From a bacterium (GTDB taxonomy: Bacteria; Zhuqueibacterota; QNDG01; JAFGCO01), in contig JAFGGN010000107.1 in the NCBI GenBank assembly GCA_016930535.1, positions 1 to 55,240 of the forward strand: 55,240 bases of DNA. Direction: 5' to 3'. The notes under the pieces are model-generated. The model worked only from the letters and a program-made list of their open reading frames with translations, did no database searches and was not told the origin of the DNA. Positions 41,836 through 51,029 of the stretch are shown here, one piece after another. Positions within the stretch are counted from its first letter, which is position 1. Each line of letters starts with the position of its first letter. The translations under genes and the position numbers were made by a program.

Positions 41836-42507
41836 TTAGCTGTTTTTCAAAAGTTTTCTGTCGCGGGCATATATCACGGTTTCAAAGCGGTTATGCAGGT
41901 GGAGCTTGTCGAGTATATTATGAATATGATTTTTGACGGTTTGTGTTTCAATAAAAAGCCGGCCCGCGATTTCCTTGTTGGACAGGCCTTCCGCGATCAG
42001 ATTGATCACATCCAGTTCGCGGGCGGTGAGTTTGACGGAATCCGCGGGCAGATTCTGCCTGGTTTCCCCGGTCAGCTCAGCAATACGCGAAAACAGGGAG
42101 GCCGCGATGCGCGGAGAACAGAATGTTTCGTTCCGGCATACGGACCGGATGGTCTCGACCAGGCAGTCGAAAGAGGATTCCTTAAGCACATAACCGGTGG
42201 CTCCGGCTTCGATACATGCCATGATTTCGTCTGTCAGGTCGATCAGGCCCAGGATGATGACCCGGACTTCCGGAAGCTCCTGATGCAGCGTCTGAGTGAC
42301 CTCGATGCCGTCCTTGTCGGGCATGCCGATGTCGATCAGGGCGATGTCCGGCTTCAGATTGCGTATCAATTCGATGGCTTTGTTGCCGTTCGGAGCCGTG
42401 CCTATCACGAGGAAATCGTCCTGCTCGCCCAGCATGGTCACGAGCCCTTCGAGAAGCAGGCAGTTGTCATCTGCAATAAAAATACGAACGGGTAAATCTT
42501 TTGTCAT
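41836..42507 (-). CDS. NarL/LuxR-family response regulator
   Basis: A 223-residue two-component regulator. Receiver: acidic pair D13-D14 (FIADDNC), phosphoacceptor D59 (IALIDIGMPD). Output: LuxR-type helix-turn-helix at about 160-215 (LTARELDVINLIAEGLSNKEIAGRLF, TVKNHIHNILDKL). Start ATG (MTKDLPVRIF) fits the domain edge. No cognate kinase is adjacent. It diverges from the LVIVD gene and may control it. Confidence 0.92.
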   Translation of the reverse strand: MTKDLPVRIFIADDNCLLLEGLVTMLGEQDDFLVIGTAPNGNKAIELIRNLKPDIALIDIGMPDKDGIEVTQTLHQELPEVRVIILGLIDLTDEIMACIEAGATGYVLKESSFDCLVETIRSVCRNETFCSPRIAASLFSRIAELTGETRQNLPADSVKLTARELDVINLIAEGLSNKEIAGRLFIETQTVKNHIHNILDKLHLHNRFETVIYARDRKLLKNS

Positions 42508-42892
42508 ACACAGCCCCTGTATAGAAAGACATGTCGTTCCGGCCGCAACAGGAAGGGATCCGGTATACATTGCAGGTATGCGTCCATGCATCTGAAAATG
42601 ATCATCGGATGAGCCGATTTTGGGTCCGGTTTAAGTTCATGGAAAATTTTATTAAAATCAAGGGGAATATGAGGAATCGACAAATAACAGACCGATGTTG
42701 CGCGCACGGGACGGGCATGATCCGGGTTGCCGGGATACGGTTTTTGGGGAATCCCCTGTGCATTAGCCGAAACCCGCCGGTCCCCTAAGAAATTCTTCTT
42801 GAAAACCATTATCAAATCCCCTACATTAGGTCGGTAACTGCATTCCATCTCAGATCCGCATGATCATCGTTCAATCGAATGGAGGCCCCTCC
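42508..42892. promoter_or_regulatory. Divergent control region with TCCCCT direct repeats
   Basis: This 385-bp gap separates the LuxR-type regulator from the LVIVD gene. TCCCCT occurs at 42752, 42781 and 42817; the first and last continue as (GTG/A)CATTAG, giving TCCCCTGTGCATTAG and TCCCCTACATTAG. These may be regulator sites. No gene or known riboswitch was recognised. Confidence 0.35.
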
Positions 42893-45028
42893 ATGAATAG
42901 AATGATTCACATTTTAATGGTCTTTTTATTTTGCTCGGCCCTGGCCGCCCAGACCCGGGACTGCGAGCTGATCGGGCGGTGGGCGCACGGGTGCGCGTAC
43001 ACGGCGGAGCTGAATGACAATCTGCTGTATTACGGCAACGGCGGATACCTGGAGATCCGGGACATGTCCGATTTGCTCTCCTATCCGGCGCTGGTGGGGC
43101 AGTGGCTTGCGCCGGGGCCGGTTTACTGCGTGACCGTCCGCGGCGATTACGCGTACGTGGCCTGCGGCGGGGAGGGGCTCTATATCCTGAACATTTCGGA
43201 TCCCGCGAATCCGGTCGAAACCGGGTCGGCGCCCGTGGATTACAGGGCTTCGGACGTGGTGCTGAACAGTGCTTACGCATACGTGGCCGACAAGTATTAC
43301 GGAATCCGTATTGTGGACATCGCCGACCCGGCCGCGCCTGCGGAGACGGGATTCTGTCCGCTTACAAGCGCAGAAAGGCTCACCTATCAGGACGGGTATG
43401 TGTACGCATCCAACGAGCGTCGCGGTATCTACACGATCGATGTGTCCGATCCGGCTGCGCCGGTGAAAACAGATTCGTCCGTCACTGGTTTTGTATATGA
43501 TGTGGAAGCGGACGGCAGCAGCCTCTATGCGGTAACCGGGGACAGCCTGCATATGTATCGTATTGCGGATCCGGCCCATCCCGTGAAGATTTCCAGTATC
43601 GGCGGGGGCGGATACAAGCGGGGTGTTACCGCCCTGGACGGCACCGCCTATGTGAGTGATTACTATTCGGGCCTGATCGGATTCGATGTGTCGGATCCCG
43701 CGAATCCGGCGGAACTGTTCGCTGTCGATCTGGGGGCGGGCAATCCCGCTTCGGGTTTCGTGACCGGAAGCACGGCTTATATGGCCGTGGAGCATTTCGG
43801 CATCAAAATTGTCGATGTGTCGGATCCGGCTTCGGCGCAGGTTGTGGGTGACATATACACGGGTGGCTCGTCACGAAAAGTGGTTGTGGACGGACATTAT
43901 GCCTATGTGACCCAGGGAAAGGGCGGGCTGCGAATTCTCGATATTACGGATCCGGCCGCACCCGTGGAAGCGGGCCGGTACAATGGCGTATTGAACGTGT
44001 ATAATCTCACCATACACGGCAAGGTTGCCGTGCTGAGCCAGGGCGACTACGGTCCGACCGTTCTGCTTGATATCACGGATCCGGCCAATCCGGATTCGCT
44101 CGGTCAGATCGTATCCGATGATCTCCGGTATTCCAACGACTGCAGGATCATGGACCACACGGCCTATCTGGCCCTGGGCTCCAGGGGATTCGGCATCGCG
44201 GATATCACGGATCCGGCCAATCCGGTTGTGATTGGCTTCTGTGACACGCCCGGCTGGGGATCTCGGCTCGATGTCGGCGGGCAGTACGCGTATGTGGCGG
44301 ATCATGACAGCCTGTTCATTATCGACATGTCCGACCAGGCGCATCCAGTGAGAGCTGCGGCCATTGCAGGAAGGCGCAGCGTATATGATGTGGTGGTCCG
44401 GGATTCCTACGCGTATGTGGCGGATACCTATGAGGGGCTCACGGTAGTCGATATCTCCGATCCCTTCCATCCGGCCATCGCGGGGACCAGAAAAACGCAG
44501 CGCGCCTACGGAGTCGAGCTCAAGGGCAATATCGCATATATCGCCGATTACGGAGGCGGCATCGTGATTCTGGATATTTCCGATCCGGCCAGTCCCGAAT
44601 TCATGGGGCGGTACAATACGCCGTCCGCGGTGGATGGTGTGGCCGTGGATGACCGGGATTACATTTACGGGGCGGATGAAGAAGACGGTCTGTACATTGT
44701 CCGGTATACGGGAACGGACGGCATTGAAACGCCGGACGTGATGAACATCAAGGGATACGGGCTCGCTTCCAATTTTCCCAATCCGTTCAATCCGTCCACA
44801 GCCGTGCGGTACTCGGTGCCGGTGAGGTCCCTTGTGGAGCTGAACGTGTACAACATTCGGGGCCAGCTTGTCGCACGGCTGTTCAACGGTGAAAAAGAAG
44901 CGGGCCGTCACACGGCCGTATGGGACGGGACGGACATGCATCACCGGTCCGTGCCCGCGGGCATATACCTGTGCCGGATGAATTCCGGGGATTTCGTAAA
45001 AACGATACGTATGGCGCTGGTGAGGTGA
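42893..45028 (+). CDS. LVIVD-repeat beta-propeller protein with T9SS sorting domain
   Basis: A 711-residue exported protein. ATG chosen because it starts a clean signal peptide (MNRMIHILMVFLFCSALAAQ). About a dozen LVIVD repeats follow, each with a phrase such as YAYVADxxxGLxIxDISDPANPVxxG, which should fold into one or two beta-propellers. The C-terminus is a type IX sorting domain (NFPNPFNPSTAVRYSVP, PAGIYLCRMNSG). It is likely a surface-attached binding protein. GC-rich, single gene; a palindrome lies just downstream. Confidence 0.9.
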   Translation: MNRMIHILMVFLFCSALAAQTRDCELIGRWAHGCAYTAELNDNLLYYGNGGYLEIRDMSDLLSYPALVGQWLAPGPVYCVTVRGDYAYVACGGEGLYILNISDPANPVETGSAPVDYRASDVVLNSAYAYVADKYYGIRIVDIADPAAPAETGFCPLTSAERLTYQDGYVYASNERRGIYTIDVSDPAAPVKTDSSVTGFVYDVEADGSSLYAVTGDSLHMYRIADPAHPVKISSIGGGGYKRGVTALDGTAYVSDYYSGLIGFDVSDPANPAELFAVDLGAGNPASGFVTGSTAYMAVEHFGIKIVDVSDPASAQVVGDIYTGGSSRKVVVDGHYAYVTQGKGGLRILDITDPAAPVEAGRYNGVLNVYNLTIHGKVAVLSQGDYGPTVLLDITDPANPDSLGQIVSDDLRYSNDCRIMDHTAYLALGSRGFGIADITDPANPVVIGFCDTPGWGSRLDVGGQYAYVADHDSLFIIDMSDQAHPVRAAAIAGRRSVYDVVVRDSYAYVADTYEGLTVVDISDPFHPAIAGTRKTQRAYGVELKGNIAYIADYGGGIVILDISDPASPEFMGRYNTPSAVDGVAVDDRDYIYGADEEDGLYIVRYTGTDGIETPDVMNIKGYGLASNFPNPFNPSTAVRYSVPVRSLVELNVYNIRGQLVARLFNGEKEAGRHTAVWDGTDMHHRSVPAGIYLCRMNSGDFVKTIRMALVR

Positions 45029-45039
45029 TTTTGCATTCG

Positions 45040-45076
45040 ACACCTCCGGGAGGTCCAATGTACCTCCCGGAGGTGT
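45040..45076. repeat. CACCTCCGGGAGGT palindromic repeat
   Basis: ACACCTCCGGGAGGT and ACCTCCCGGAGGTGT pair over 15 bp around a seven-base loop, 11 bp after the LVIVD stop. It has the same design as the CACACCTGCC repeats but another core sequence. Confidence 0.7.
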
Positions 45077-45128
45077 GTGCATCTGTGGAGGACCATCGGA
45101 TGAATCAGATCAAATGAAAGGAGACAGG

Positions 45129-47486
45129 ATGTTGCACGATTTGCGGTTTTTGCGGGTTGTTCTCTGCGGCCTGATATGCGCTGCGGGGTCCGGCCGGGCG
45201 CAGGATCCCCAGTTGGGTCAGGATCCCCTGGACAAGGTGATCGGGGCCATGACGCTGGAGGAAAAGGCGCGCATGGTGACAGGCGCGGGCATGAATTTTC
45301 AGGACGGGCAGACCGAGGTGGACGTGCGGGAACCCGCGGTGGGCGAGCACAGGGGCAGGGTGCCTGGTGCTGCAGGCGCCACGTTCGCGGTCCCGCGTCT
45401 GGGGATTCCGGCCATGGTGGTGGCGGACGGACCGGCCGGGCTCCGGATTCAGCCGATCCGCGGCACGGATTCCACGAAGACCTATTTCTGCACGGCCTTT
45501 CCCATTGCCACGGCACTGGCCTCCACCTGGGATACGGACCTGGTGATGCATGTGGGCGAAGCCATGGGCGACGAGGTCAGGGAATACGGTGTGGACGTGA
45601 TCCTGGGACCGGCTCTCAACCTGCACCGCATTCCCCTGGGCGGCCGGAACTTCGAATATTATTCGGAGGATCCCCTGATCGGCGGCAGGATGGCCGCAGC
45701 CATGGTGCGCGGCACTCAGAGCCGGGGTGTGGGCACATCCGTGAAGCATTTTGCAGCGAACAACCATGAATGGAACCGCAACGTGATCGACGTGATCGCG
45801 AGCGAACGCGCCCTGCGGGAGCTCTATCTGAGGGGATTCGAGATCGCGATACGCGAAGGCAGGCCCTGGACGGTCATGACCTCGTACAACAAGATCAACG
45901 GCCTGTACACATCCGAAAGCCCGGACCTGCTGAGGAAAGTGCTGCGCAAAGACTGGGAATATGAAGGTATGGTCATGACCGACTGGTCCGGGGGCGCGGA
46001 TGCCGTGGCCCAGATGAAGGCGGGCAACGAGCTTCTGATGCCCGGTTCCGAAAGACAGCAGAAAAGCATTCTCGAGGCCGTGCAGAACGGCATGCTGGAC
46101 GAATCGGTGCTGGACCGGAACATCGCCCGAATTTTGGGCGTCGTGCTCGAGAGCCCGGCATTCAAAAAAATTCCGTTTTCAAACCGGCCGGACCTGGCGG
46201 CCCATGCGATTGTGTGCAGGAATGCGGCCGCGGACGGCATGGTGCTTTTAAAGAACGACAACGGTGCACTGCCCCTGTCGCCCGGCAGTAAGGTGGCCGT
46301 ATTCGGCAACTGTGCGTATGAGATGATCACGGGCGGCACGGGATCCGGAGACGTGAACGAGGCCTATTCCGTATCCCTGACCGAGGGGCTCCGGAACGCG
46401 GGCCTTGAAGCGGATACGGCGATTGCTGCAGCCTATGCACAGTATATCGCGGAACAGAAGGCTGCGCGCCCGCCCATGCGCAACCGGTTCATGCTTCCGC
46501 CGCCCCTTGCCGAACGGCCCCTGGAGGGCGGGGAAATCCGCAGGACAATGGAAGCGGCGGACATGGCCGTTTTCGTGCTGGGACGCAACTCCGGGGAATT
46601 CAGGGACCGGGAACTGGAAAACGACTTTTATTTGAGCGAAACGGAGAAGGTCCTGATCAGTCAAATCGCGGAATCCTGTTATGCGCTCGGCAAAAAGATG
46701 ACCGTGGTGCTCAACATCGGCGGTGTGATCGAGACCGCTTCATGGCGGGACATGCCGGATGCGATTCTCCTGGCCTGGCAGCCCGGCCAGGAAGCAGGGA
46801 ACGCGATTGCGGACGTGCTTACGGGCATCGTGAATCCGTCCGGAAAACTGGCGGATACGTTTCCCATGGAATTTTCGGACGTCCCCTCGGCCGCGAATTT
46901 CCCGGGCCGTGTGACGCTGGGACCGGATCCGGAAGAGACCAATGCCTGGCGAAAAGGACGGGACCGGGCGGCCGAGATCATGTACGAGGACGATATTTGG
47001 GTGGGGTACCGCCATTATATCACGAAGCACGTGAAAACAGCCTACCCCTTTGGGTACGGCCTTTCGTACACCAGCTTTACATACGGACCGGTGAAGGCCG
47101 ATCGTAAAAAACTCAAGGATAAAGTCAGGGTATCCGTCACCGTAAGAAACACGGGAACGGCATCGGGCCGCGAAATCGTACAGGTATACGCGGGTGCGCC
47201 GGGCAAAACCATGCCCAAACCGGCCCTGGAGCTCAGGGCGTTCGCCAAGACGAAACGGCTCGAACCCGGTGAAGCGGAAACTCTGACGTTCACGATCACG
47301 GTTCGCGATCTGGCCTCGTTCGACGCGGGAAAATCCGCATGGATCACGGAAAAGGGGGACCATGAAATCTGCATCGGCCGGTCCTCGGAATCCATCGAGA
47401 GCCGGGTGACCGTGAAGGTGCCAAAAACATCCGTGGTGGAAAAGGTGAGCAGGGCCTTGTCGAGAAAAACGGAGAAGAAAGATTAA
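45129..47486 (+). CDS. Glycoside hydrolase family 3 (beta-glucosidase-like)
   Basis: A 785-residue exported enzyme. ATG chosen with AAAGGAG upstream (another ATG lies 15 bases earlier); signal peptide about 1-23. GH3 N-terminal barrel: MTLEEKARMVTGAG, VADGPAGLRI, KHFAANNHEWNRN, and the nucleophile Asp in VMTDWSGG. GH3 C-terminal domain: GMVLLKNDNGALPL, VFVLGRNSGE, WQPGQEAGNAIADVLTG. A fibronectin III-like domain ends the protein (VRNTGTASGREIVQVYAG). It should cut beta-linked sugars from the non-reducing end. An esterase gene follows, which suggests plant polysaccharide use. Confidence 0.93.
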   Translation: MLHDLRFLRVVLCGLICAAGSGRAQDPQLGQDPLDKVIGAMTLEEKARMVTGAGMNFQDGQTEVDVREPAVGEHRGRVPGAAGATFAVPRLGIPAMVVADGPAGLRIQPIRGTDSTKTYFCTAFPIATALASTWDTDLVMHVGEAMGDEVREYGVDVILGPALNLHRIPLGGRNFEYYSEDPLIGGRMAAAMVRGTQSRGVGTSVKHFAANNHEWNRNVIDVIASERALRELYLRGFEIAIREGRPWTVMTSYNKINGLYTSESPDLLRKVLRKDWEYEGMVMTDWSGGADAVAQMKAGNELLMPGSERQQKSILEAVQNGMLDESVLDRNIARILGVVLESPAFKKIPFSNRPDLAAHAIVCRNAAADGMVLLKNDNGALPLSPGSKVAVFGNCAYEMITGGTGSGDVNEAYSVSLTEGLRNAGLEADTAIAAAYAQYIAEQKAARPPMRNRFMLPPPLAERPLEGGEIRRTMEAADMAVFVLGRNSGEFRDRELENDFYLSETEKVLISQIAESCYALGKKMTVVLNIGGVIETASWRDMPDAILLAWQPGQEAGNAIADVLTGIVNPSGKLADTFPMEFSDVPSAANFPGRVTLGPDPEETNAWRKGRDRAAEIMYEDDIWVGYRHYITKHVKTAYPFGYGLSYTSFTYGPVKADRKKLKDKVRVSVTVRNTGTASGREIVQVYAGAPGKTMPKPALELRAFAKTKRLEPGEAETLTFTITVRDLASFDAGKSAWITEKGDHEICIGRSSESIESRVTVKVPKTSVVEKVSRALSRKTEKKD

Positions 47487-47774
47487 AGAGGCAAGATTAA
47501 AGAACAAAGAACTAAGATAAAAGACTAAAGAGAAAAGGACTGGAATAAGGGGACGGAACGTGAAACGGAGATGCGGGGAGAATGAGAAACGGAGAATGGG
47601 TTTGTGCTCTCTCCGTATCTCCTCTGCTCCGGTTCTCCGCCACCGGAAACGGTGCCCGGTTACGGCGCGCGGTCATGCGGTCGGCCGTCTGCGGTCAGGC
47701 ATCAGTATCGCCGATTCTCCTCCGCTCCGGTTCTCCGTTTCACGTTCCGCTGCATCTCTAATGAAAGGAAAACC
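47487..47774. repeat. Intergenic repeat region with 64-bp direct repeat, copy 1
   Basis: No gene is seen. The first part repeats AAGATTAAAGA/AAGACTAAAGA words, then GAAACGGAGA words. Bases 47633-47696 recur at 49133-49196 with one mismatch, and include CACCGGAAACGGTG, a small hairpin with GAAA loop. Similar words recur at 48930-49300 and 55077-55240. Confidence 0.75.
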
Positions 47775-48929
47775 ATGAACAGACGACAGTTGCATATGGT
47801 CCTGGCGGCTGGTATTTTGCTGGCCGCCGCCGCGCTGGTTGCGCAGCCGGCCAGGCCCGCGGTTCAGCCCGGAGACACGCTGACATCGTTCGCCCGGTTT
47901 GAGGACGGGCGTGTCGTGTTCCGCATTTACGCGCCGAAAGCGGAGGAAGTGATGATCACCGGTTCGGACATGCCCGAAATCGGCAATGCCAAAGCCATGA
48001 CGCGCCTGGAGAGCGGCGTGTGGGAAATCGTTCTGGGACCCGTCAAACCGGGCGCATACAGGTATCTGTTCATCGTCGACGGAGTGCCGGTAACCGATCC
48101 GAAAAATACGAAAACCAGCGAATCGCTCATGAACATCTGGAGCCTGGTGACCATTCCGGGCGATGCATTCATGGACACGAAAGAAGGTCCCTATGGCGCC
48201 GTATCTGAAATCACGTATTACTCGGCATCGCTCCGGCGGTTCAGGCGCATGCATGTGTATACGCCACTGGGCTATGAAGCCGGACAGGACAAGTATCCGG
48301 TGCTGTACCTGCTTCACGGCGCCTCGGACTCAGACGATTCATGGACCACTGTGGGAAGGGCCGGATTCATTCTGGACAACCTGATCGCGGCAAAGCAGGC
48401 CGTGCCCATGATCGTGGTCATGCCGGCGGGCCATACGAGGCCCTGGCGGTGGGGCCAGCCGCTGAATCAGGGCGGCATCGATGAATTTCAGGAGGATTTT
48501 ACACAGGACATCATGCCGCTGATCGAGGCCCGGTACCGGGTCGTGGCCGATAAAGATCACCGCGCCCTGGCCGGACTGTCCATGGGCGGGGCCCAGACCA
48601 TCAATGCCGCGGACAAATTCGCGTACCTGGGCGTGTTCAGTTCGGGCATTTTCGGGATCGTAAGCCGGAACGGACGCCCGGCGGAGAGCCCGACCTGGGA
48701 AGAAAAGAACCAGGACAGGCTGAACAATGCGGAACTGAAGAAAGAGCTGAAGCTCCTGTGGTTTGCCACGGGCGCGGATGATTTTCTCATGGAAACCACG
48801 CGGGCCACGGTGACTCTTCTCAGAAAGTATCATTTCAACGTGACGTTCAAGGAAACACCCGGCGGGCATACATGGATCAACTGGAGGCAGTATCTGAACG
48901 AGTTCGTGCCGATGCTGTTTCAGGAGTAA
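47775..48929 (+). CDS. Exported carbohydrate esterase (feruloyl-esterase-like)
   Basis: A 384-residue protein. ATG chosen after AAAGGAAAA; signal peptide about 1-26. Residues about 33-125 form an E-set/CBM48-like domain (RFEDGRVVFRIYAPKAEEVMI, WEIVLGPVKPGAYRYLFIVDG). The alpha/beta hydrolase of the esterase D/XynZ type follows: YPVLYLLHGASDSDDSW, nucleophile Ser in GLSMGG and His in GGHTWINWR. It probably removes ester side groups from plant polysaccharides, in line with the GH3 gene upstream. It is flanked by 64-bp direct repeats. Confidence 0.88.
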   Translation: MNRRQLHMVLAAGILLAAAALVAQPARPAVQPGDTLTSFARFEDGRVVFRIYAPKAEEVMITGSDMPEIGNAKAMTRLESGVWEIVLGPVKPGAYRYLFIVDGVPVTDPKNTKTSESLMNIWSLVTIPGDAFMDTKEGPYGAVSEITYYSASLRRFRRMHVYTPLGYEAGQDKYPVLYLLHGASDSDDSWTTVGRAGFILDNLIAAKQAVPMIVVMPAGHTRPWRWGQPLNQGGIDEFQEDFTQDIMPLIEARYRVVADKDHRALAGLSMGGAQTINAADKFAYLGVFSSGIFGIVSRNGRPAESPTWEEKNQDRLNNAELKKELKLLWFATGADDFLMETTRATVTLLRKYHFNVTFKETPGGHTWINWRQYLNEFVPMLFQE

Positions 48930-49535
48930 CAGAGTAAAAGGGTAGAAGCGTATATGAGCATATGGGTGTATGGGTAAAAGAAAGCATCTTGCACAGAGAT
49001 TTGATGGTCTTTAGGTCCATTAGGTCTTAGGGTCTTTGGGTCGTTGAGTCGGAGCGTGAAACGGGGAAACGGAGAAGATGGGAAACGGAGAAAAGAGCCG
49101 TGATTTTTATCGCCGGTTGTCCGTCTCACCGTTTCTCCGCCACCGGAAACGGTGCCCGGTTACGGCGCGCGGTCATGCGGTCTGCCGTCTGCGGTCCGAT
49201 TCTTGTGTTTGAATTTTGGAGTTTGTTGCTTGGAATTTATTTGGATTTTGGAATTTGTCATTTGTGATTTCCCACGGTCTGCGGTCATATTGGAGGGGAA
49301 GTGCGGTTGGGCCCCATATACTCATATATCCATTTACACATACACGCATTTTATCTTTTGGGTTGCATTTCAACTGATTTCTTCGTACCGTGTACCAGGA
49401 AATCGAATTCTCCTTGTTCATCCTGAATTGCATCTTGTGTGCAGAAAATCTGTTTATCGAAAGTCAGTCTGTCTGGCGGGTCATTATTGGTTCGGGACAT
49501 CTGCGGGGTTCAATTAATTTCAGAGGTCCGGTCCC
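48930..49535. repeat. Intergenic repeat region with 64-bp direct repeat, copy 2
   Basis: No gene is seen in 606 bp. It holds low-complexity words (AGTAAAAGGGTAGAAG, GGGTGTATGGGTAAAAG, GGTCTTTAGGTCCATTAGG, TTGGAATTTATTTGGATTTTGG), GAAACGGAGA units and the 49133-49196 copy of the 64-bp repeat. ATACTCATATATCCATTTACAC near 49318 is roughly the inverse complement of the GAGCATATGGGTGTATGGG part near 48955. Confidence 0.7.
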
Positions 49536-51029
49536 ATGAAGAAAATATATATTGTCGAAGATGAAGCGATCCTGGCTCAGGATATACGGCGCAGGCTTGA
49601 AATGCTCCGGTACGACGTGACGGGCATCAGCGCCTCCGGAGACAAGGCGCTCAGGCAGATCGGGGAAAACAGGCCGGATCTTGTCCTGATGGATATTGTC
49701 CTGCGCGGTGAACTGAACGGGATTGAAACCGCGGAAATGATCCGGGACCGGTTCCGGCTGCCCGTGGTTTTTCTCACCTCTTTCAGCGATCCGGAAACGG
49801 TTCAGAAAGCCATCAGCACACAGCCCTACGGATACATCACCAAACCCGTCAATGAACGCGAGCTGTTTTCCACCATCGAACTGGCCCTTCACAAGCATGA
49901 GACCGAAGAAGCGCTTCGCAAAAGCGAAGCCTGGCTCGACATCACTTTAAAGAGCATTGCCGACGGCATCATTGCCACGGACCGGGAAGGACTGATCCTG
50001 TTTATGAATCCGGTGGCCGCGGCCATTACGGAATGGACGGTCGACGATGTGATCCAAATGCCGTTCACATCGGTTTTCAGGCTGATCGACGATGCCGGAC
50101 GGGAAATCCGGATCGATCTGCTGAACCGCGCAAAATATAAAAATAAGAAGCAATTTCTTTTCAGGGATGCCATTTTGGTTACAAAATACAACCGGCATGT
50201 TCAGACCGAATGCAGCTGCGCCCTCATTCATGATTCGAACACCAGTGTATACGGACTGGTTTTCGTGTTCCGTGATATCACACAGAGGAAAATACTGGAA
50301 GCGGAAGCCATGCACGCGGCCCATTTAAAATCTTTAGGAGAATTGTCCGCAAGCGTGGCCCACGAAATCAACAATCCGCTGACCGGTATTATCAACTATG
50401 CACAGCTTCTGGACGACGAGACGGCGGATGTGCATATCCAGGAGCTGACCGGCCGGATTATCAGGGAGGGCAACCGGGTTTCCAAAATAGTCCGCAATCT
50501 GCTCACTTTTGCACGCAGAGAGGATGAAGAATCCGCCTGGACGCAGATTCATGAGGTTCTGGATGATTCCATGGGTCTCGTTCTGAACCGGATGAAAAAG
50601 GACGGTATACAAGTTACCATGGATATTCACCGGAACCTTCCGGCCGTGGTGGTGAAACCGCGGCAGATACAGCAGGTCTTTCTGAACCTCCTGAGCAATG
50701 CGGCGTATGCACTGAATCAGAAATATGCCGGTTTTCATAAGGATAAACAGCTGCATGTGTCCTGTCAGCCCGCATCGAGGGAAGGGAAATCCGTACTGAG
50801 AATTCAGTTTCATGACTCAGGGACGGGTATTGAGAAGAAGAACCTGGACCGTATTGTCACGGCTTTTTATACGACCAAACCTGCGGGAGAAGGCACCGGT
50901 CTGGGGCTGAGCATCAGCTCCAAGATCATCGAGGATCATCAGGGATGGATCGATTTTGAAAGTGAAGCCGGCAAATATACCCGGGTGATTGTGGATTTAC
51001 CGGTTCGCCGGCCAGGGAAAAGGAAATGA
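49536..51029 (+). CDS. Hybrid histidine kinase with N-terminal receiver and PAS domain
   Basis: A 497-residue cytoplasmic sensor. Receiver about 3-115 with phosphoacceptor D53 (LVLMDIVLRG). PAS about 130-250 (SIADGIIATDREGLILFMNPVAA, VFRDITQRK). HisKA with phosphorylated His at about 275 (SVAHEINNPLTGIINY). HATPase_c about 370-490 (GTGIEKKNLDRI, GEGTGLGLSISSKIIEDHQG). No membrane segments, so it senses an internal or relayed signal. Its stop overlaps the start of the sigma-54 activator by four bases, so the two form a two-component pair. Confidence 0.93.
   Translation: MKKIYIVEDEAILAQDIRRRLEMLRYDVTGISASGDKALRQIGENRPDLVLMDIVLRGELNGIETAEMIRDRFRLPVVFLTSFSDPETVQKAISTQPYGYITKPVNERELFSTIELALHKHETEEALRKSEAWLDITLKSIADGIIATDREGLILFMNPVAAAITEWTVDDVIQMPFTSVFRLIDDAGREIRIDLLNRAKYKNKKQFLFRDAILVTKYNRHVQTECSCALIHDSNTSVYGLVFVFRDITQRKILEAEAMHAAHLKSLGELSASVAHEINNPLTGIINYAQLLDDETADVHIQELTGRIIREGNRVSKIVRNLLTFARREDEESAWTQIHEVLDDSMGLVLNRMKKDGIQVTMDIHRNLPAVVVKPRQIQQVFLNLLSNAAYALNQKYAGFHKDKQLHVSCQPASREGKSVLRIQFHDSGTGIEKKNLDRIVTAFYTTKPAGEGTGLGLSISSKIIEDHQGWIDFESEAGKYTRVIVDLPVRRPGKRK

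Noticed and set aside
41686..42495. Plus-strand frame of 269 codons over the LuxR-type regulator
   Set aside because: The minus-strand frame encodes complete receiver and LuxR domains; the plus-strand product has no such pattern.
42640..42850. Possible riboswitch in the gap before the LVIVD gene
   Set aside because: Several GC-rich short inverted repeats occur, but no consensus of a known riboswitch class could be matched on either strand.
43871..45082. Minus-strand frames of 403 and 289 codons across the LVIVD gene
   Set aside because: They mirror the GC-rich repeat codons of the plus-strand gene; no ribosome-binding site or recognisable domain.
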